Program-made: the position numbers and the translations under genes | From: Christensenella sp. UBA7597 | GTDB taxonomy: Bacteria > Bacillota > Clostridia > Christensenellales > Borkfalkiaceae | NCBI GenBank assembly: GCA_002474405.1 | Contig: DLQW01000093.1 | Location: forward strand, 35,103 to 83,726 | Reading direction: 5' to 3' | DNA length: 48,624 nucleotides | The notes under the pieces: generated by a model | The model's database searches: none | Told to the model about the DNA's origin: nothing | Seen by the model: only the letters and a program-made list of their open reading frames with translations | In this document: positions 40,187-48,146 of the stretch, one piece after another | Layout of the letters: each line of letters opens with the position of its first letter | Position numbering within the stretch: the first letter of the stretch is position 1

Positions 40187-40869
40187 AACCTTGCGCCTCC
40201 CGTATCCGTTTGCAGAATTTTGAATTTTTCGCCTTTTTGCTGAAAATACATCTTTCCGTTGCCGTCCAGCGTTAAAATCAGCATTTTTTTATAATTATCG
40301 CACCCGTTTTCGTGTAAAATGTCGCAGAATTCTTCGCGCGTTTTGCCGCTTAAAAGTACGTTTTTATCTTCGAATTTCCCTTCGTCGATGATGATGACGG
40401 GCAAAGAGGACTGCAGATTTTCATAGTCCGGCTTCGGCAACGCCGAAAACGTGCCGTTCGCTTCGTACAGCGCGTAATCCACGGCGTCGAGCGAAAAATA
40501 TCCCGCTCCGCGCAGACTTTCAATCAGATCGGAAACGTCGAGATTGTTCTTTTTCAGTTGCGTGATGTCGATGCCGTTTTTATTTAAAACGATGCTGGGC
40601 GAACCGCTTAACACGCGTTTCATCGTTTTGGATTTCAAATCGCACAGGCATACGATCTGGTGCATCAGATAAATGGCGAGAATCGCCACAAGCCCGTACA
40701 GAAGCGGCACGGAAGGGTCTGCCATGGGGATGCAGGCAAGATCGGCGATGATCAGCGTGATGACGAGTTCGTACGGCTGCATTTCGCCTATCTGCCGCTT
40801 CCCCATCAGCCGCATGACGAATAAAAGCGTTATGAAAATTAAAATCGTCCGTACGAAAATAAGGCTCAT
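40180..40869 (-). CDS. DUF421 family membrane protein (YetF/YrbG-like)
   Basis: A 229-residue protein. I chose the ATG at 40869, giving SLIFVRTILIFITLLFVMRLMGKRQIGEMQPYELVITLIIADLA, the DUF421 start; the longer frame to 41154 runs over the riboswitch. Three membrane helices are followed by the cytoplasmic domain (DLKSKTMKRVLSGSPSIVLNKNGIDITQLKKNNLDVSDLIESLR). No Shine-Dalgarno is present; a TATACT -10 box (40881-40876) is 7 bases upstream, so the message may be leaderless. Often near sporulation genes; role unknown. Confidence 0.9.
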   Translation of the reverse strand: MSLIFVRTILIFITLLFVMRLMGKRQIGEMQPYELVITLIIADLACIPMADPSVPLLYGLVAILAIYLMHQIVCLCDLKSKTMKRVLSGSPSIVLNKNGIDITQLKKNNLDVSDLIESLRGAGYFSLDAVDYALYEANGTFSALPKPDYENLQSSLPVIIIDEGKFEDKNVLLSGKTREEFCDILHENGCDNYKKMLILTLDGNGKMYFQQKGEKFKILQTDTGGARLW

Positions 40870-40946
40870 AACAAAAGTATAGGCAAATTCCGCGCGTTTA
40901 TTTGCCGTTTTCAGGAAAAATTCTTTGAAAAGCGGCACCGTTTTCG

Positions 40947-40975
40947 TTGATTTTTTTCCGCGTTTGGGGTATACT
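40947..40975 (+). promoter_or_regulatory. Promoter of the folate transporter gene
   Basis: TTGATT (40947-40952), 17 bp, TATACT (40970-40975). The riboswitch follows directly. Confidence 0.8.
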
Positions 40976-40982
40976 GTATGCA

Positions 40983-41098
40983 ACAAGAGTAGCTTTGGCG
41001 CGTTAAGTGCCGCCGGACGGGACGTTGTCGGCGGACGAAAGGGCGGCTCGCGGTTGCGCGGGCGTCGTTCTGCGGCGACCACGGCGCGTCCGCTTTCG
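40983..41098 (+). promoter_or_regulatory. Tetrahydrofolate (THF) riboswitch aptamer
   Basis: The leader has the THF-I consensus blocks in order: AGAGTAG, GCGTTAAGTG, the hairpin GCCGCC GGACGGGACGTTG TCGGCGG with its closing GACGAA, and a 3' end GCGGCGA...GCGTCCGCT that matches the family's GCGGUGA...GCAUCCGCU. It senses reduced folates and represses transport genes. Length and position before a folate-type ECF S component agree. Confidence 0.9.
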
Positions 41099-41138
41099 CT
41101 TTGTCTTTCGCCCGTGAGGGCTGTATACAAAACGGCGG

Positions 41139-41168
41139 ACCTCTCGTTTTTCAACGAGGAGGTTTTTT
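41139..41168 (+). terminator. Riboswitch-controlled hairpin overlapping the ribosome-binding site
   Basis: ACCTCTCGTT (41139-41148) pairs with AACGAGGAGGT (41153-41163), one bulge, followed by six T residues. The GAGGAGG inside the stem is also the Shine-Dalgarno of the gene at 41172, so folate-bound RNA can block transcription, translation or both. Confidence 0.8.
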
Positions 41169-41171
41169 ATT

Positions 41172-41960
41172 ATGGAAAAAATCACAGAATCAGAGACTTT
41201 GCGTCGGGACGGAGAAACGGAAATTCCGCAGGAAAAAGCGGCGGAAAAACGCCCGAAAACTTTTTCCCGCGCATACTGGAAAGACGCTGCTGCGCTTTTG
41301 AAAAACGTAAAAATTCTTGCGTTTGCGGCGGTGATCTGCGCCCTTCGCGTTGCGGTGAAATCGTTAAGCGTACCTATTGCGCCGGGCGTGTACCTGTCGT
41401 TCGATTGCTATATAAACGCCGTGGGCGCGATGGTTTACGGTCCGTTGACGGCGCTGCTTGTGGGGGCGGTGAGCGATACGATCGGCGGAGTGCTGTTTCC
41501 GAAAGGTCCGTACTTTTTCCCGTTTATCGCGGTGGAAATGCTCAGCGGTTTTATTTTCGCGCTGTTTCTTTGGCGGAAAAAACTCACCGCGCCGCGATTG
41601 CTGCTTGCTAAGTTTACGGTGAATTTCGTGTGCAATATCGTGGTCAATTCGGCGATTCAGAAATGGTATTACGCTCTTTTCGACGCGGACAAAGTTTACT
41701 ACATGATTAACGGCGTGCGCATTGTGAAAAATCTGGCGGTGTTCCCGTTGGAAGCGGTGCTGATATGCGTGCTTTTAAACGCGCTGTTGCCGGGATTGAA
41801 AGCGATCGGCTATGCCGATAAAGCGCAGGAGGGCATTGCGCTTGAGAAAAAAGAACTGTTGCTTTGCGCGCTGTTTGCGGTGCTTTCCGTGGCGCTCGTA
41901 CTCTTTTACGCTTTCTTTTTAAAGGATTTCGTGGCGGCGCACAATATAAAATTGTTTTAG
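41172..41960 (+). CDS. folT: Folate ECF transporter S component (FolT-like)
   Basis: A 262-residue substrate-binding membrane subunit of an energy-coupling-factor transporter. After a 45-residue charged N-terminus come six helices with the S-component features AAVICALRVAVKSLSVPIAPGVYLSFDCYINAVGAMVYGPLTALLVGAVSDTIGGVLFPKGPYFFPFIAVEMLSGFIFALFL. The THF riboswitch in its leader fixes the substrate as folate with good confidence. It needs the shared EcfA/A'/T module encoded elsewhere. Confidence 0.9.
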   Translation: MEKITESETLRRDGETEIPQEKAAEKRPKTFSRAYWKDAAALLKNVKILAFAAVICALRVAVKSLSVPIAPGVYLSFDCYINAVGAMVYGPLTALLVGAVSDTIGGVLFPKGPYFFPFIAVEMLSGFIFALFLWRKKLTAPRLLLAKFTVNFVCNIVVNSAIQKWYYALFDADKVYYMINGVRIVKNLAVFPLEAVLICVLLNALLPGLKAIGYADKAQEGIALEKKELLLCALFAVLSVALVLFYAFFLKDFVAAHNIKLF

Positions 41961-42006
41961 GGATGCGATAATTGCAAGAAAAATTGTCGGGTAGCCCCGC
42001 GCGGAC

Positions 42007-42035
42007 TTGACGATTTTTCCGCGATGTGCTATACT
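42007..42035 (+). promoter_or_regulatory. Promoter of lgt
   Basis: TTGACG (42007-42012), 17 bp, TATACT (42030-42035) with TGC before it. It probably drives lgt through rluD. Confidence 0.8.
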
Positions 42036-42068
42036 TGAAAAGCAATCTTTTCAAAGGAGAACACGGCA

Positions 42069-43187
42069 ATGAATTATTCGCTGCTTGCCGATAACCCCGG
42101 AATCACGATTTTCGGGTTTAAAATATACGCTTACGCGCTTTGCATCGTAAGCGGCATGATTGCGGCGTTTTTTTTGATTTCGCTGTTATTCAAACGCAGA
42201 AACATGTCGTCCGATTTGTTTATGACGTATTTCTGCGTTACGCTGCCCATCGCCATTATTACCACGCGGCTTTTTTACTGCATTACCGACGGCATGCCGA
42301 TCAACGAATGGTTTTCCCTGAAATCTATCCGAGAAGGCGGACTTTCGATTATCGGCGGTATTTTAGGCGGCATTTTCGGCGTGGCGCTGGTGAGCTATAT
42401 TAAAAAAGTAAATTTTTTCCGCGCGGGCGATTGCATCGTGGTGGGATTATTGTTGGCTCAGGCGATGGGGCGCTGGGGAAATTTCGCGAATCAGGAAGTA
42501 TACGGCGCGGAAGTAACGAATACGGCGCTGCAATGTTTTCCGTTCGCCGTGTATATCCATTCAGGCGGCAGCTGCCTCGAAACGTTTACGCTTACCTTTT
42601 CCAAATGGTTCGGTTTCGACGCGGGCATCACGGGCGGCACGTGGCATTACGCGTTTTTCTTCTACGAAAGCCTTGCGAATTTAATAGGCGCGCTGCTGAT
42701 TTTCCTCTTTGTGTGGAAGAACCCCAAAAAGCCGAACGGCGTGGCTACGGCATGGTATTTCATGCACTACGGCGCGGTGCGTTCGATTATGGAGCCCTTG
42801 CGCGACCCCGAATATATTTTAAGCGGCGGCGGAGTGCCGTGGTCGCTTGTGTTCTCGCTGTTGCTGTTTTTATTCGGCGCGTCGATGATGGCGTTCGTTC
42901 TGCTTCGGAACCGGAAGAAAGAGGGCGTTTTGTTCGGTTCGCTCAAAGGCGATCCGTACGCGATTACCGAATACAAAGGGGATTCGAAAAACGAAATTCC
43001 CGTGAAGAATAAAATCAATATCATGTGCGCGATTTATCCCGAAAATTACGCCGATCCCGACGCGAAAGAAACGAACGAAGCGACAGAAACGGAAGAAACG
43101 CAGGCGGAATGCGGGCAGGAAAAAGCGCTGGAAGAACAGACGGAAAAAGACGGGGAAAACGACGAAGAAGCAGAGAAAAAGGAATAA
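42069..43187 (+). CDS. lgt: Prolipoprotein diacylglyceryl transferase Lgt
   Basis: A 372-residue membrane enzyme that moves diacylglycerol from phosphatidylglycerol to the lipobox cysteine of prolipoproteins. Family motifs: FGFKIYAYALCIVSG, GGLSIIGGILGGI, and AQAMGRWGNFANQEVYG (the Lgt signature, near residue 133), then FFYESLANLIG and GAVRSIMEPLRDP. The last 90 residues are an acidic Glu-rich tail beyond the usual length. AAAGGAG precedes the ATG. Confidence 0.95.
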   Translation: MNYSLLADNPGITIFGFKIYAYALCIVSGMIAAFFLISLLFKRRNMSSDLFMTYFCVTLPIAIITTRLFYCITDGMPINEWFSLKSIREGGLSIIGGILGGIFGVALVSYIKKVNFFRAGDCIVVGLLLAQAMGRWGNFANQEVYGAEVTNTALQCFPFAVYIHSGGSCLETFTLTFSKWFGFDAGITGGTWHYAFFFYESLANLIGALLIFLFVWKNPKKPNGVATAWYFMHYGAVRSIMEPLRDPEYILSGGGVPWSLVFSLLLFLFGASMMAFVLLRNRKKEGVLFGSLKGDPYAITEYKGDSKNEIPVKNKINIMCAIYPENYADPDAKETNEATETEETQAECGQEKALEEQTEKDGENDEEAEKKE

Positions 43188-43195
43188 ACGAAACG

Positions 43196-44641
43196 ATGCG
43201 GAACCTTACTTTATTGACGGATTTTTACGAAATTACAATGGGCTACGGCTTTTTCAAACAGAAAAAGCACGAGGAAGAAGTGGTGTTCGATATCTTCTTC
43301 CGTCAGAACAAAATGATTACCTATTCGCTGTTCGCGGGGCTGGAACAGGCGATGAATTATCTTCTGAACTGGCATTTTTCCGAGGACGATATTGCCTATC
43401 TCCGTTCGCTGAACACGTTTGACGAAGAATTTCTGGAATATCTTAAAAACATGCGTTTCACGGGCGACGTGTACGCGGTGAAAGAGGGCGAACCGGTATT
43501 TCCGGGCGAGCCGATTCTCACAATCAAGGCGCCGCTCATTCAGGCGCAATTCGCCGAAACGGCGCTGCTGAATATCATCAACCATCAGACGCTGATCGCC
43601 ACCAAAGCGGCAAAAATCTGCCGCGCGGCGCAGGGTGGCGTGGTGATGGAATTCGGGCTTCGCCGCGCTCAGGGTCCGGACGCGGGCATTTACGGCGCGC
43701 GCGCTGCGATCATCGGCGGCTGCCGTTCCACTTCCAACGTCATCACCGGGCAGATGTTCGACGTGCCCGTGGCGGGAACGATGGCGCACAGCTGGGTGAT
43801 GGACTACGCAAGCGAATACGAGGCGTTCAAGGCGTACGCGAAAGTGTACCCCGATAACTGCCTGCTGCTTGTGGATACCTACGATACGGTGCACAGCGGT
43901 ATTCCCAACGCCATCCGCGTGTTTAAAAAACTGCGTGCGGAAGGGCACGAGCCCGTGGGCATCCGCCTCGACAGCGGCGATTTTGCCTACCTTTCCAAAA
44001 AGGCGCGCAAAATGCTGGACGACGCGGGCTTCGAAAAAGCGATTGTATGCGCTTCGGGCGATCTGGACGAGCACTCGATTACTTCGCTGTTAAGTCAGGG
44101 CGCGAAAATCGACAGCTGGGGCGTGGGCACCAAGCTGATTACTTCCGAAGAGATGCCGGCGCTCGGCGGCGTGTATAAGCTTGCCGCGGTGGTGAAAGAG
44201 GACGGAACGGTCGTTCCGAAAATCAAGCTTTCGGATAACGCGGAAAAAATCACGAACCCGTCGTTTAAAAACCTGTTCCGTTTATACGATAAAAAGACGG
44301 GAAAAGCGGTGGCGGATTTAATCACGCTGCGCGGCGAAACGGTGGACGAAAGCAAACCGCTCACCATTTTCCACCCGCTGGAAACGTGGAAGCGCACCAC
44401 GGTTACGAATTTCCGCGCGGAAGAATTGCTGCATAAAATCGTGGAAAACGGCAAACTCGTGTATGAATTCCCGAAGCTTACCGAGCTTCGCGAGTTTGCG
44501 CGGAAAGAGCTTTCGGCGTTCTGGGAAGAATATCTGCGAATCGATATGCCCGCGCTGTACAAAGTGGACTTATCGGAAAAGCTGCATAAGCTGAAAACGG
44601 ATATGATTTCGGAAATCCGCGAGAAAAACGCGGAGAAGTAA
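43196..44641 (+). CDS. pncB: Nicotinate phosphoribosyltransferase
   Basis: A 481-residue NAPRTase joining nicotinate to PRPP to make NaMN for NAD synthesis. I chose the ATG at 43196 (MRNLTLLTDFYEITMGYGFF), the classic start; the frame upstream overlaps lgt. Motifs: IINHQTLIATKAAKICRAA, EFGLRRAQGPDAGIYGARAAIIGGCRSTSNV, AGTMAHSWVMDY, GIRLDSGDFAYLSKKARK and DSWGVGTKLITSEEMPALGGVYKL. It feeds the NadD reaction encoded at the start of the window. Confidence 0.95.
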   Translation: MRNLTLLTDFYEITMGYGFFKQKKHEEEVVFDIFFRQNKMITYSLFAGLEQAMNYLLNWHFSEDDIAYLRSLNTFDEEFLEYLKNMRFTGDVYAVKEGEPVFPGEPILTIKAPLIQAQFAETALLNIINHQTLIATKAAKICRAAQGGVVMEFGLRRAQGPDAGIYGARAAIIGGCRSTSNVITGQMFDVPVAGTMAHSWVMDYASEYEAFKAYAKVYPDNCLLLVDTYDTVHSGIPNAIRVFKKLRAEGHEPVGIRLDSGDFAYLSKKARKMLDDAGFEKAIVCASGDLDEHSITSLLSQGAKIDSWGVGTKLITSEEMPALGGVYKLAAVVKEDGTVVPKIKLSDNAEKITNPSFKNLFRLYDKKTGKAVADLITLRGETVDESKPLTIFHPLETWKRTTVTNFRAEELLHKIVENGKLVYEFPKLTELREFARKELSAFWEEYLRIDMPALYKVDLSEKLHKLKTDMISEIREKNAEK

Positions 44642-44651
44642 AGGGAAAAAC

Positions 44652-45347
44652 ATGAAAAAAGGCGGGTTTACGGCAAAACTGAAAAAGAAGCTTTCGTTCG
44701 GCGGCGTTACGCTGTGGGGCGCGGCGTTGTTCGCCTTTTTGATTATTTTCGATCTTGCTACCAAGGCGCTTGCCGAAAAGTATCTTGCGGACGGCAGGGC
44801 GGTGAAAATCGTCGGCGATTTCGTCGTGCTCAGGCTGGTGTACAACCGCGGCATTTCTTTCGGAATGTTTTCGGATAGTTCCGTGGGCGGAAAAATCGCG
44901 ATTATCGTACTGACGGCGCTGATGATGATTGCGCTTTCCGTGTTTTATGCCTTGCTGGATAAGCGGCGGAAAACGCTTCGTATTTCGCTGATTTTCGTGG
45001 TAGCGGGCGGTATCGGCAATTTAATCGACCGTATCGTGTTTAAAATGTGGCAGACGGGCGGCGCGAAAGGCGTGCGCGATATGGTGGACGTATCGGGCAT
45101 AAAATTCGGTTCGTTTAATTTCGGCATCTGCAATTTCGCCGATTTCTTCATTACGGCGGGCGCGATTCTGCTGGTTTTATCGTTCCTGTTTTTCGACAGC
45201 GAAGCGCTGTTCCCCACTAAAAAGAGCAAAGCTTTGGCGGAAACGCTGGCGGCGGAACGAAGCGGAACGGAAAAGACGGGAGCGAACGGCGACGAGGGCG
45301 GCTCGGACGAGCGCGATAAAAACGACGACGAGGGCGGCGGGCAATGA
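44652..45347 (+). CDS. lspA: Signal peptidase II (LspA)
   Basis: The aspartyl protease that removes lipoprotein signal peptides after Lgt. A 231-residue protein with four helices and family motifs FDLATKALA, VYNRGISFGMFSD, AGGIGNLIDRIVF and CNFADFFITAGAI, whose aspartates are the catalytic pair. The C-terminal 50 residues (Glu/Asp/Gly-rich) extend past the normal length of about 160. It overlaps rluD by 4 bp. Confidence 0.95.
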   Translation: MKKGGFTAKLKKKLSFGGVTLWGAALFAFLIIFDLATKALAEKYLADGRAVKIVGDFVVLRLVYNRGISFGMFSDSSVGGKIAIIVLTALMMIALSVFYALLDKRRKTLRISLIFVVAGGIGNLIDRIVFKMWQTGGAKGVRDMVDVSGIKFGSFNFGICNFADFFITAGAILLVLSFLFFDSEALFPTKKSKALAETLAAERSGTEKTGANGDEGGSDERDKNDDEGGGQ

Positions 45348-46312
45348 CTTCTCGCGAATTTACGGCGGAAACCGATTACGCCCGCGCGGACGTATTTTTA
45401 AGTGAAAAAACGGGCGAAACGCGTTCGCGCGTGAAAAAACTTGCGGACGAAAACGCGGTGAGTATCAACGGCGCGGCGATCAAAGCTTCGCGCGAAGTGA
45501 AAGCGGGCGAAACGGTGAAAATCGAAATACCCGAAGTAAAAGAGTGTAAGGCTCGCCCCGAAAACATTCCGCTCGATATCGTGTATCAGGATAACGACCT
45601 CGCCGTCATCAACAAGCCGCAGGGCATGGTGGTGCACGCGGGGGCGGGGCAGGCGGACGGAACCCTCGTAAACGCGCTTCTAGCCTCGCTCGATCATTTA
45701 AGCGGCGTGGGCGGCGTGCTGCGCCCCGGCATCGTGCACAGAATCGATAAAGATACGTCCGGCTTGCTGGTTGTGGCGAAAAACGATAAGGCGCACGTTT
45801 CGCTTTCCGCGCAGATTGCCGATAAAACCTGCAGCCGGAAGTATTACGCGTTGCTGGAAGGCTGCGTAAAGGCGGAAAAAGGCAGAATAGCGACGGACAT
45901 CGGCAGAAGCCCCGCGGACAGGCTGAAAATGGCTGTGTTGCCCGCAGGGCGCGGCAAAAACGCGATTACCGATTATGAGGTGGCGGCGCGCTACGGCAGC
46001 GATTATACGCTTTGCCGGTTTATGCTGCACACGGGGCGCACGCATCAGATCCGCGTGCATGCGAAATATATGGGGCACCCCGTGGTGGGCGACCCGGTGT
46101 ACGGATACAGGAAGCAGAAATTTTCTCTGAACGGGCAGCTTCTGCATGCGTATTCGCTGAGTTTTACGCATCCCTCAACGGGCGAACGGCTTACGTTTTA
46201 CGCACCGCTGCCGCCGTATTTTTCTGGTTTGCTGGAAAAACTCGACAAAATATACGGCGTGAATCTGAACGTTGCCGCGCTTACGGGCGGCGGAAACGCA
46301 CAGGAAGAATAA
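45344..46312 (+). CDS. rluD: 23S rRNA pseudouridine synthase, RluD-like
   Basis: A 322-residue RluA/RluD-family enzyme. S4 domain at the N-terminus (ARADVFLSEKTGETRSRVKKLADENAVSINGAAIKASREVKAGETV), then the catalytic HRIDKDTSGLLVVAKND with its aspartate, and HTGRTHQIRVHAKYMGHPVVGDPVYG. Modifies uridines in 23S rRNA helix 69 if truly RluD. Starts within the lspA stop (ATGA overlap); lspA-rluD order is common in Firmicutes. Confidence 0.92.
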   Translation: MTSREFTAETDYARADVFLSEKTGETRSRVKKLADENAVSINGAAIKASREVKAGETVKIEIPEVKECKARPENIPLDIVYQDNDLAVINKPQGMVVHAGAGQADGTLVNALLASLDHLSGVGGVLRPGIVHRIDKDTSGLLVVAKNDKAHVSLSAQIADKTCSRKYYALLEGCVKAEKGRIATDIGRSPADRLKMAVLPAGRGKNAITDYEVAARYGSDYTLCRFMLHTGRTHQIRVHAKYMGHPVVGDPVYGYRKQKFSLNGQLLHAYSLSFTHPSTGERLTFYAPLPPYFSGLLEKLDKIYGVNLNVAALTGGGNAQEE

Positions 46313-46343
46313 AGAAAAAATTTAAATCTCAGGAGGATTTATT

Positions 46344-46664
46344 ATGGCAACCAAAAAAACAACTACCACCACTACCCGCAAAAGATCTTCGGGTACCGTT
46401 ACGAAATACGGCATTCTGAAGGGCTGCAGCTACTTTGCGCTGGTTATCGCCGCAACGATGTTTTTAATCGGCGGAATTTTCACGGGCGCCGTGGCAAACG
46501 TCATCAATCTGATTGCAAAACTTTTCGTACTTATCGGCATCGGCATTCCCGCGTACGATTACACCCGCGGCAAAAAAACGGCGTGGCGCGTAATTTACTG
46601 GATTGCGCTTGTCGTGTATGTGCTCGGCTGCGTATTCGGCGTGATGGGCGGCTTAATCAAGTAA
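46344..46664 (+). CDS. Small membrane protein of unknown function
   Basis: A 106-residue protein with a Thr/Lys-rich N-terminus and three hydrophobic segments (SYFALVIAATMFLIGGIFTGAVANVINLIAKLFVLIGIGIP, YWIALVVYVLGCVFGVMGGLI). AGGAGG is 9 nt before the ATG. It lies between rluD and der and ends in a terminator at 46690. Confidence 0.8.
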   Translation: MATKKTTTTTTRKRSSGTVTKYGILKGCSYFALVIAATMFLIGGIFTGAVANVINLIAKLFVLIGIGIPAYDYTRGKKTAWRVIYWIALVVYVLGCVFGVMGGLIK

Positions 46665-46689
46665 GAAAAAACGTTGAAATTTTTCGGAA

Positions 46690-46723
46690 AAGGCGGCAAT
46701 CTTTGCGATTGTCCGTCTTTTTT
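46690..46723 (+). terminator. Terminator before der
   Basis: AAGGCGGCAATC and GATTG(T)CCGTCTT form a stem with one bulge, followed by a T-run. Confidence 0.75.
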
Positions 46724-46724
46724 C

Positions 46725-46753
46725 TTTACAAAATCGGAAAAACAGAGTATAAT
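46725..46753 (+). promoter_or_regulatory. Promoter of der
   Basis: TTTACA (46725-46730), 17 bp, TATAAT (46748-46753), 61 bp upstream of the ATG. Confidence 0.8.
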
Positions 46754-46814
46754 AAACGGGTACAAAGACAAGTTCGGAAAGAACGGGAAACAAAAGCAGA
46801 ACGGAGAAAAAATC

Positions 46815-48128
46815 ATGGCAAATCCGCTGATCGCCCTCGTGGGGCGCCCCAACGTGGGGAAAAGCACGTTTTTCAATAAAGTGGCAGGCAGAAAAATCGC
46901 CATCACCGAAAACCGCCCCGGCGTTACGCGCGATAGGCTGTATGCCGACGCGGAATGGCGCGGCAAAAAATTTACCGTGGTGGATACGGGCGGCATCGAA
47001 CTGAAATCGGAAGATACGATGTGGCGCGAAATTTTCAAACAAGCGGACGTGGCGATCGATACCGCCGACGTGATTTTGTTTTTCACCGACGGCAGAGAGG
47101 GACTTTCCGCCTCCGATTACGACGTTGCGGACGTACTCCGCCGCAGTAAAAAGCCGGTCATTCTGGTGGTGAACAAAATCGACGAATATTCGCCCGATAA
47201 GGTGTTTGAATTTTACGCGCTGGGGCTCGGCGAACCGTTTGCCGTTTCGGCGGAACATTCCTCCGGCATCGGCGACGTGCTCGATAAGGCGGTAGAATAT
47301 TTCCCGGAAGGAGAAACGGAAGAGGATAAGTCGCTGAAAATCGCCATCGTCGGCAAGCCGAACGCGGGAAAAAGCAGCCTTGTGAACAGGTTGCTGGGGC
47401 AGGAAAGAAGCATCGTTACGCCGATGGCGGGCACCACGCGCGACGCTATCGATACGCTGTTTGAAAGAAACGGAAAAAAATACACGATTATCGATACGGC
47501 GGGCATCAGAAAGAAACGCAGCGTGGACGACGACGTGGAATATTACAGCAATATGCGTGCGTTCGACGCGGTGCGCCGAAGCGACGTGTGCGCCCTTGTG
47601 GTGGACGCCAACGAAGGGCTTACCGAACAGGACGTGAAAATTATCGGCTACGTGCACGAACAGGGCAAACCGTCCGTCATCGTGATGAACAAGTGGGATC
47701 TGGTGGAAAAAGATACCCACACGGTGAATAAGTTCGAAGAAAAACTGCAGAACGATCTGAAATTTATGTCCTATTATAAATCGCTGTACATTTCGGCGAA
47801 AACGGGGCAGCGTGCGGAAAAACTGCTTTCTCTTTGCGACGAGGTGTACGCGCACGCCACGTTCCGCGTGCCCACGGGCGCACTCAACGATTTAATCGGC
47901 GACGCGGTGCGTATTTCGGAACCGCCTTCCTACCTTGGCAGAAGAATGAAAATCTATTATTCCTCGCAGGTGAGCGTCTGCCCGCCTACGTTTGCGCTGT
48001 TCGTGAACGACGAAGGGCTGATGCATTTCTCGTACGAGCGGTACCTTGAAAACGTGATTCGCGGCGCGTACGATTTTTCGGGTACGCCGATTAAAATCGT
48101 CGTGCGGGAACGGAAAGACGAAGAGTAA
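46815..48128 (+). CDS. der: Ribosome biogenesis GTPase Der (EngA)
   Basis: A 437-residue double-GTPase needed for 50S subunit maturation. First G1 motif GRPNVGKS (10-17) with DTGGI and NKID; second G1 GKPNAGKS (180-187) with DTAGIRKKRSV and NKWD; C-terminal KH-like domain (LPPTFALFVN-type segment, FSYERYLENVIRGAYDFSGTPIKIVVRERK). I chose the ATG at 46815 with ACGGAG upstream; the frame extends to 46674 over the promoter. der-plsY order is common in Firmicutes. Confidence 0.96.
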   Translation: MANPLIALVGRPNVGKSTFFNKVAGRKIAITENRPGVTRDRLYADAEWRGKKFTVVDTGGIELKSEDTMWREIFKQADVAIDTADVILFFTDGREGLSASDYDVADVLRRSKKPVILVVNKIDEYSPDKVFEFYALGLGEPFAVSAEHSSGIGDVLDKAVEYFPEGETEEDKSLKIAIVGKPNAGKSSLVNRLLGQERSIVTPMAGTTRDAIDTLFERNGKKYTIIDTAGIRKKRSVDDDVEYYSNMRAFDAVRRSDVCALVVDANEGLTEQDVKIIGYVHEQGKPSVIVMNKWDLVEKDTHTVNKFEEKLQNDLKFMSYYKSLYISAKTGQRAEKLLSLCDEVYAHATFRVPTGALNDLIGDAVRISEPPSYLGRRMKIYYSSQVSVCPPTFALFVNDEGLMHFSYERYLENVIRGAYDFSGTPIKIVVRERKDEE

Positions 48129-48146
48129 AAAGAAAGGATAAAAGGA

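Noticed and set aside
41003..41154. Upstream extension of the DUF421 frame
   Set aside because: It overlaps the THF riboswitch on the other strand, and the family starts at 40869.
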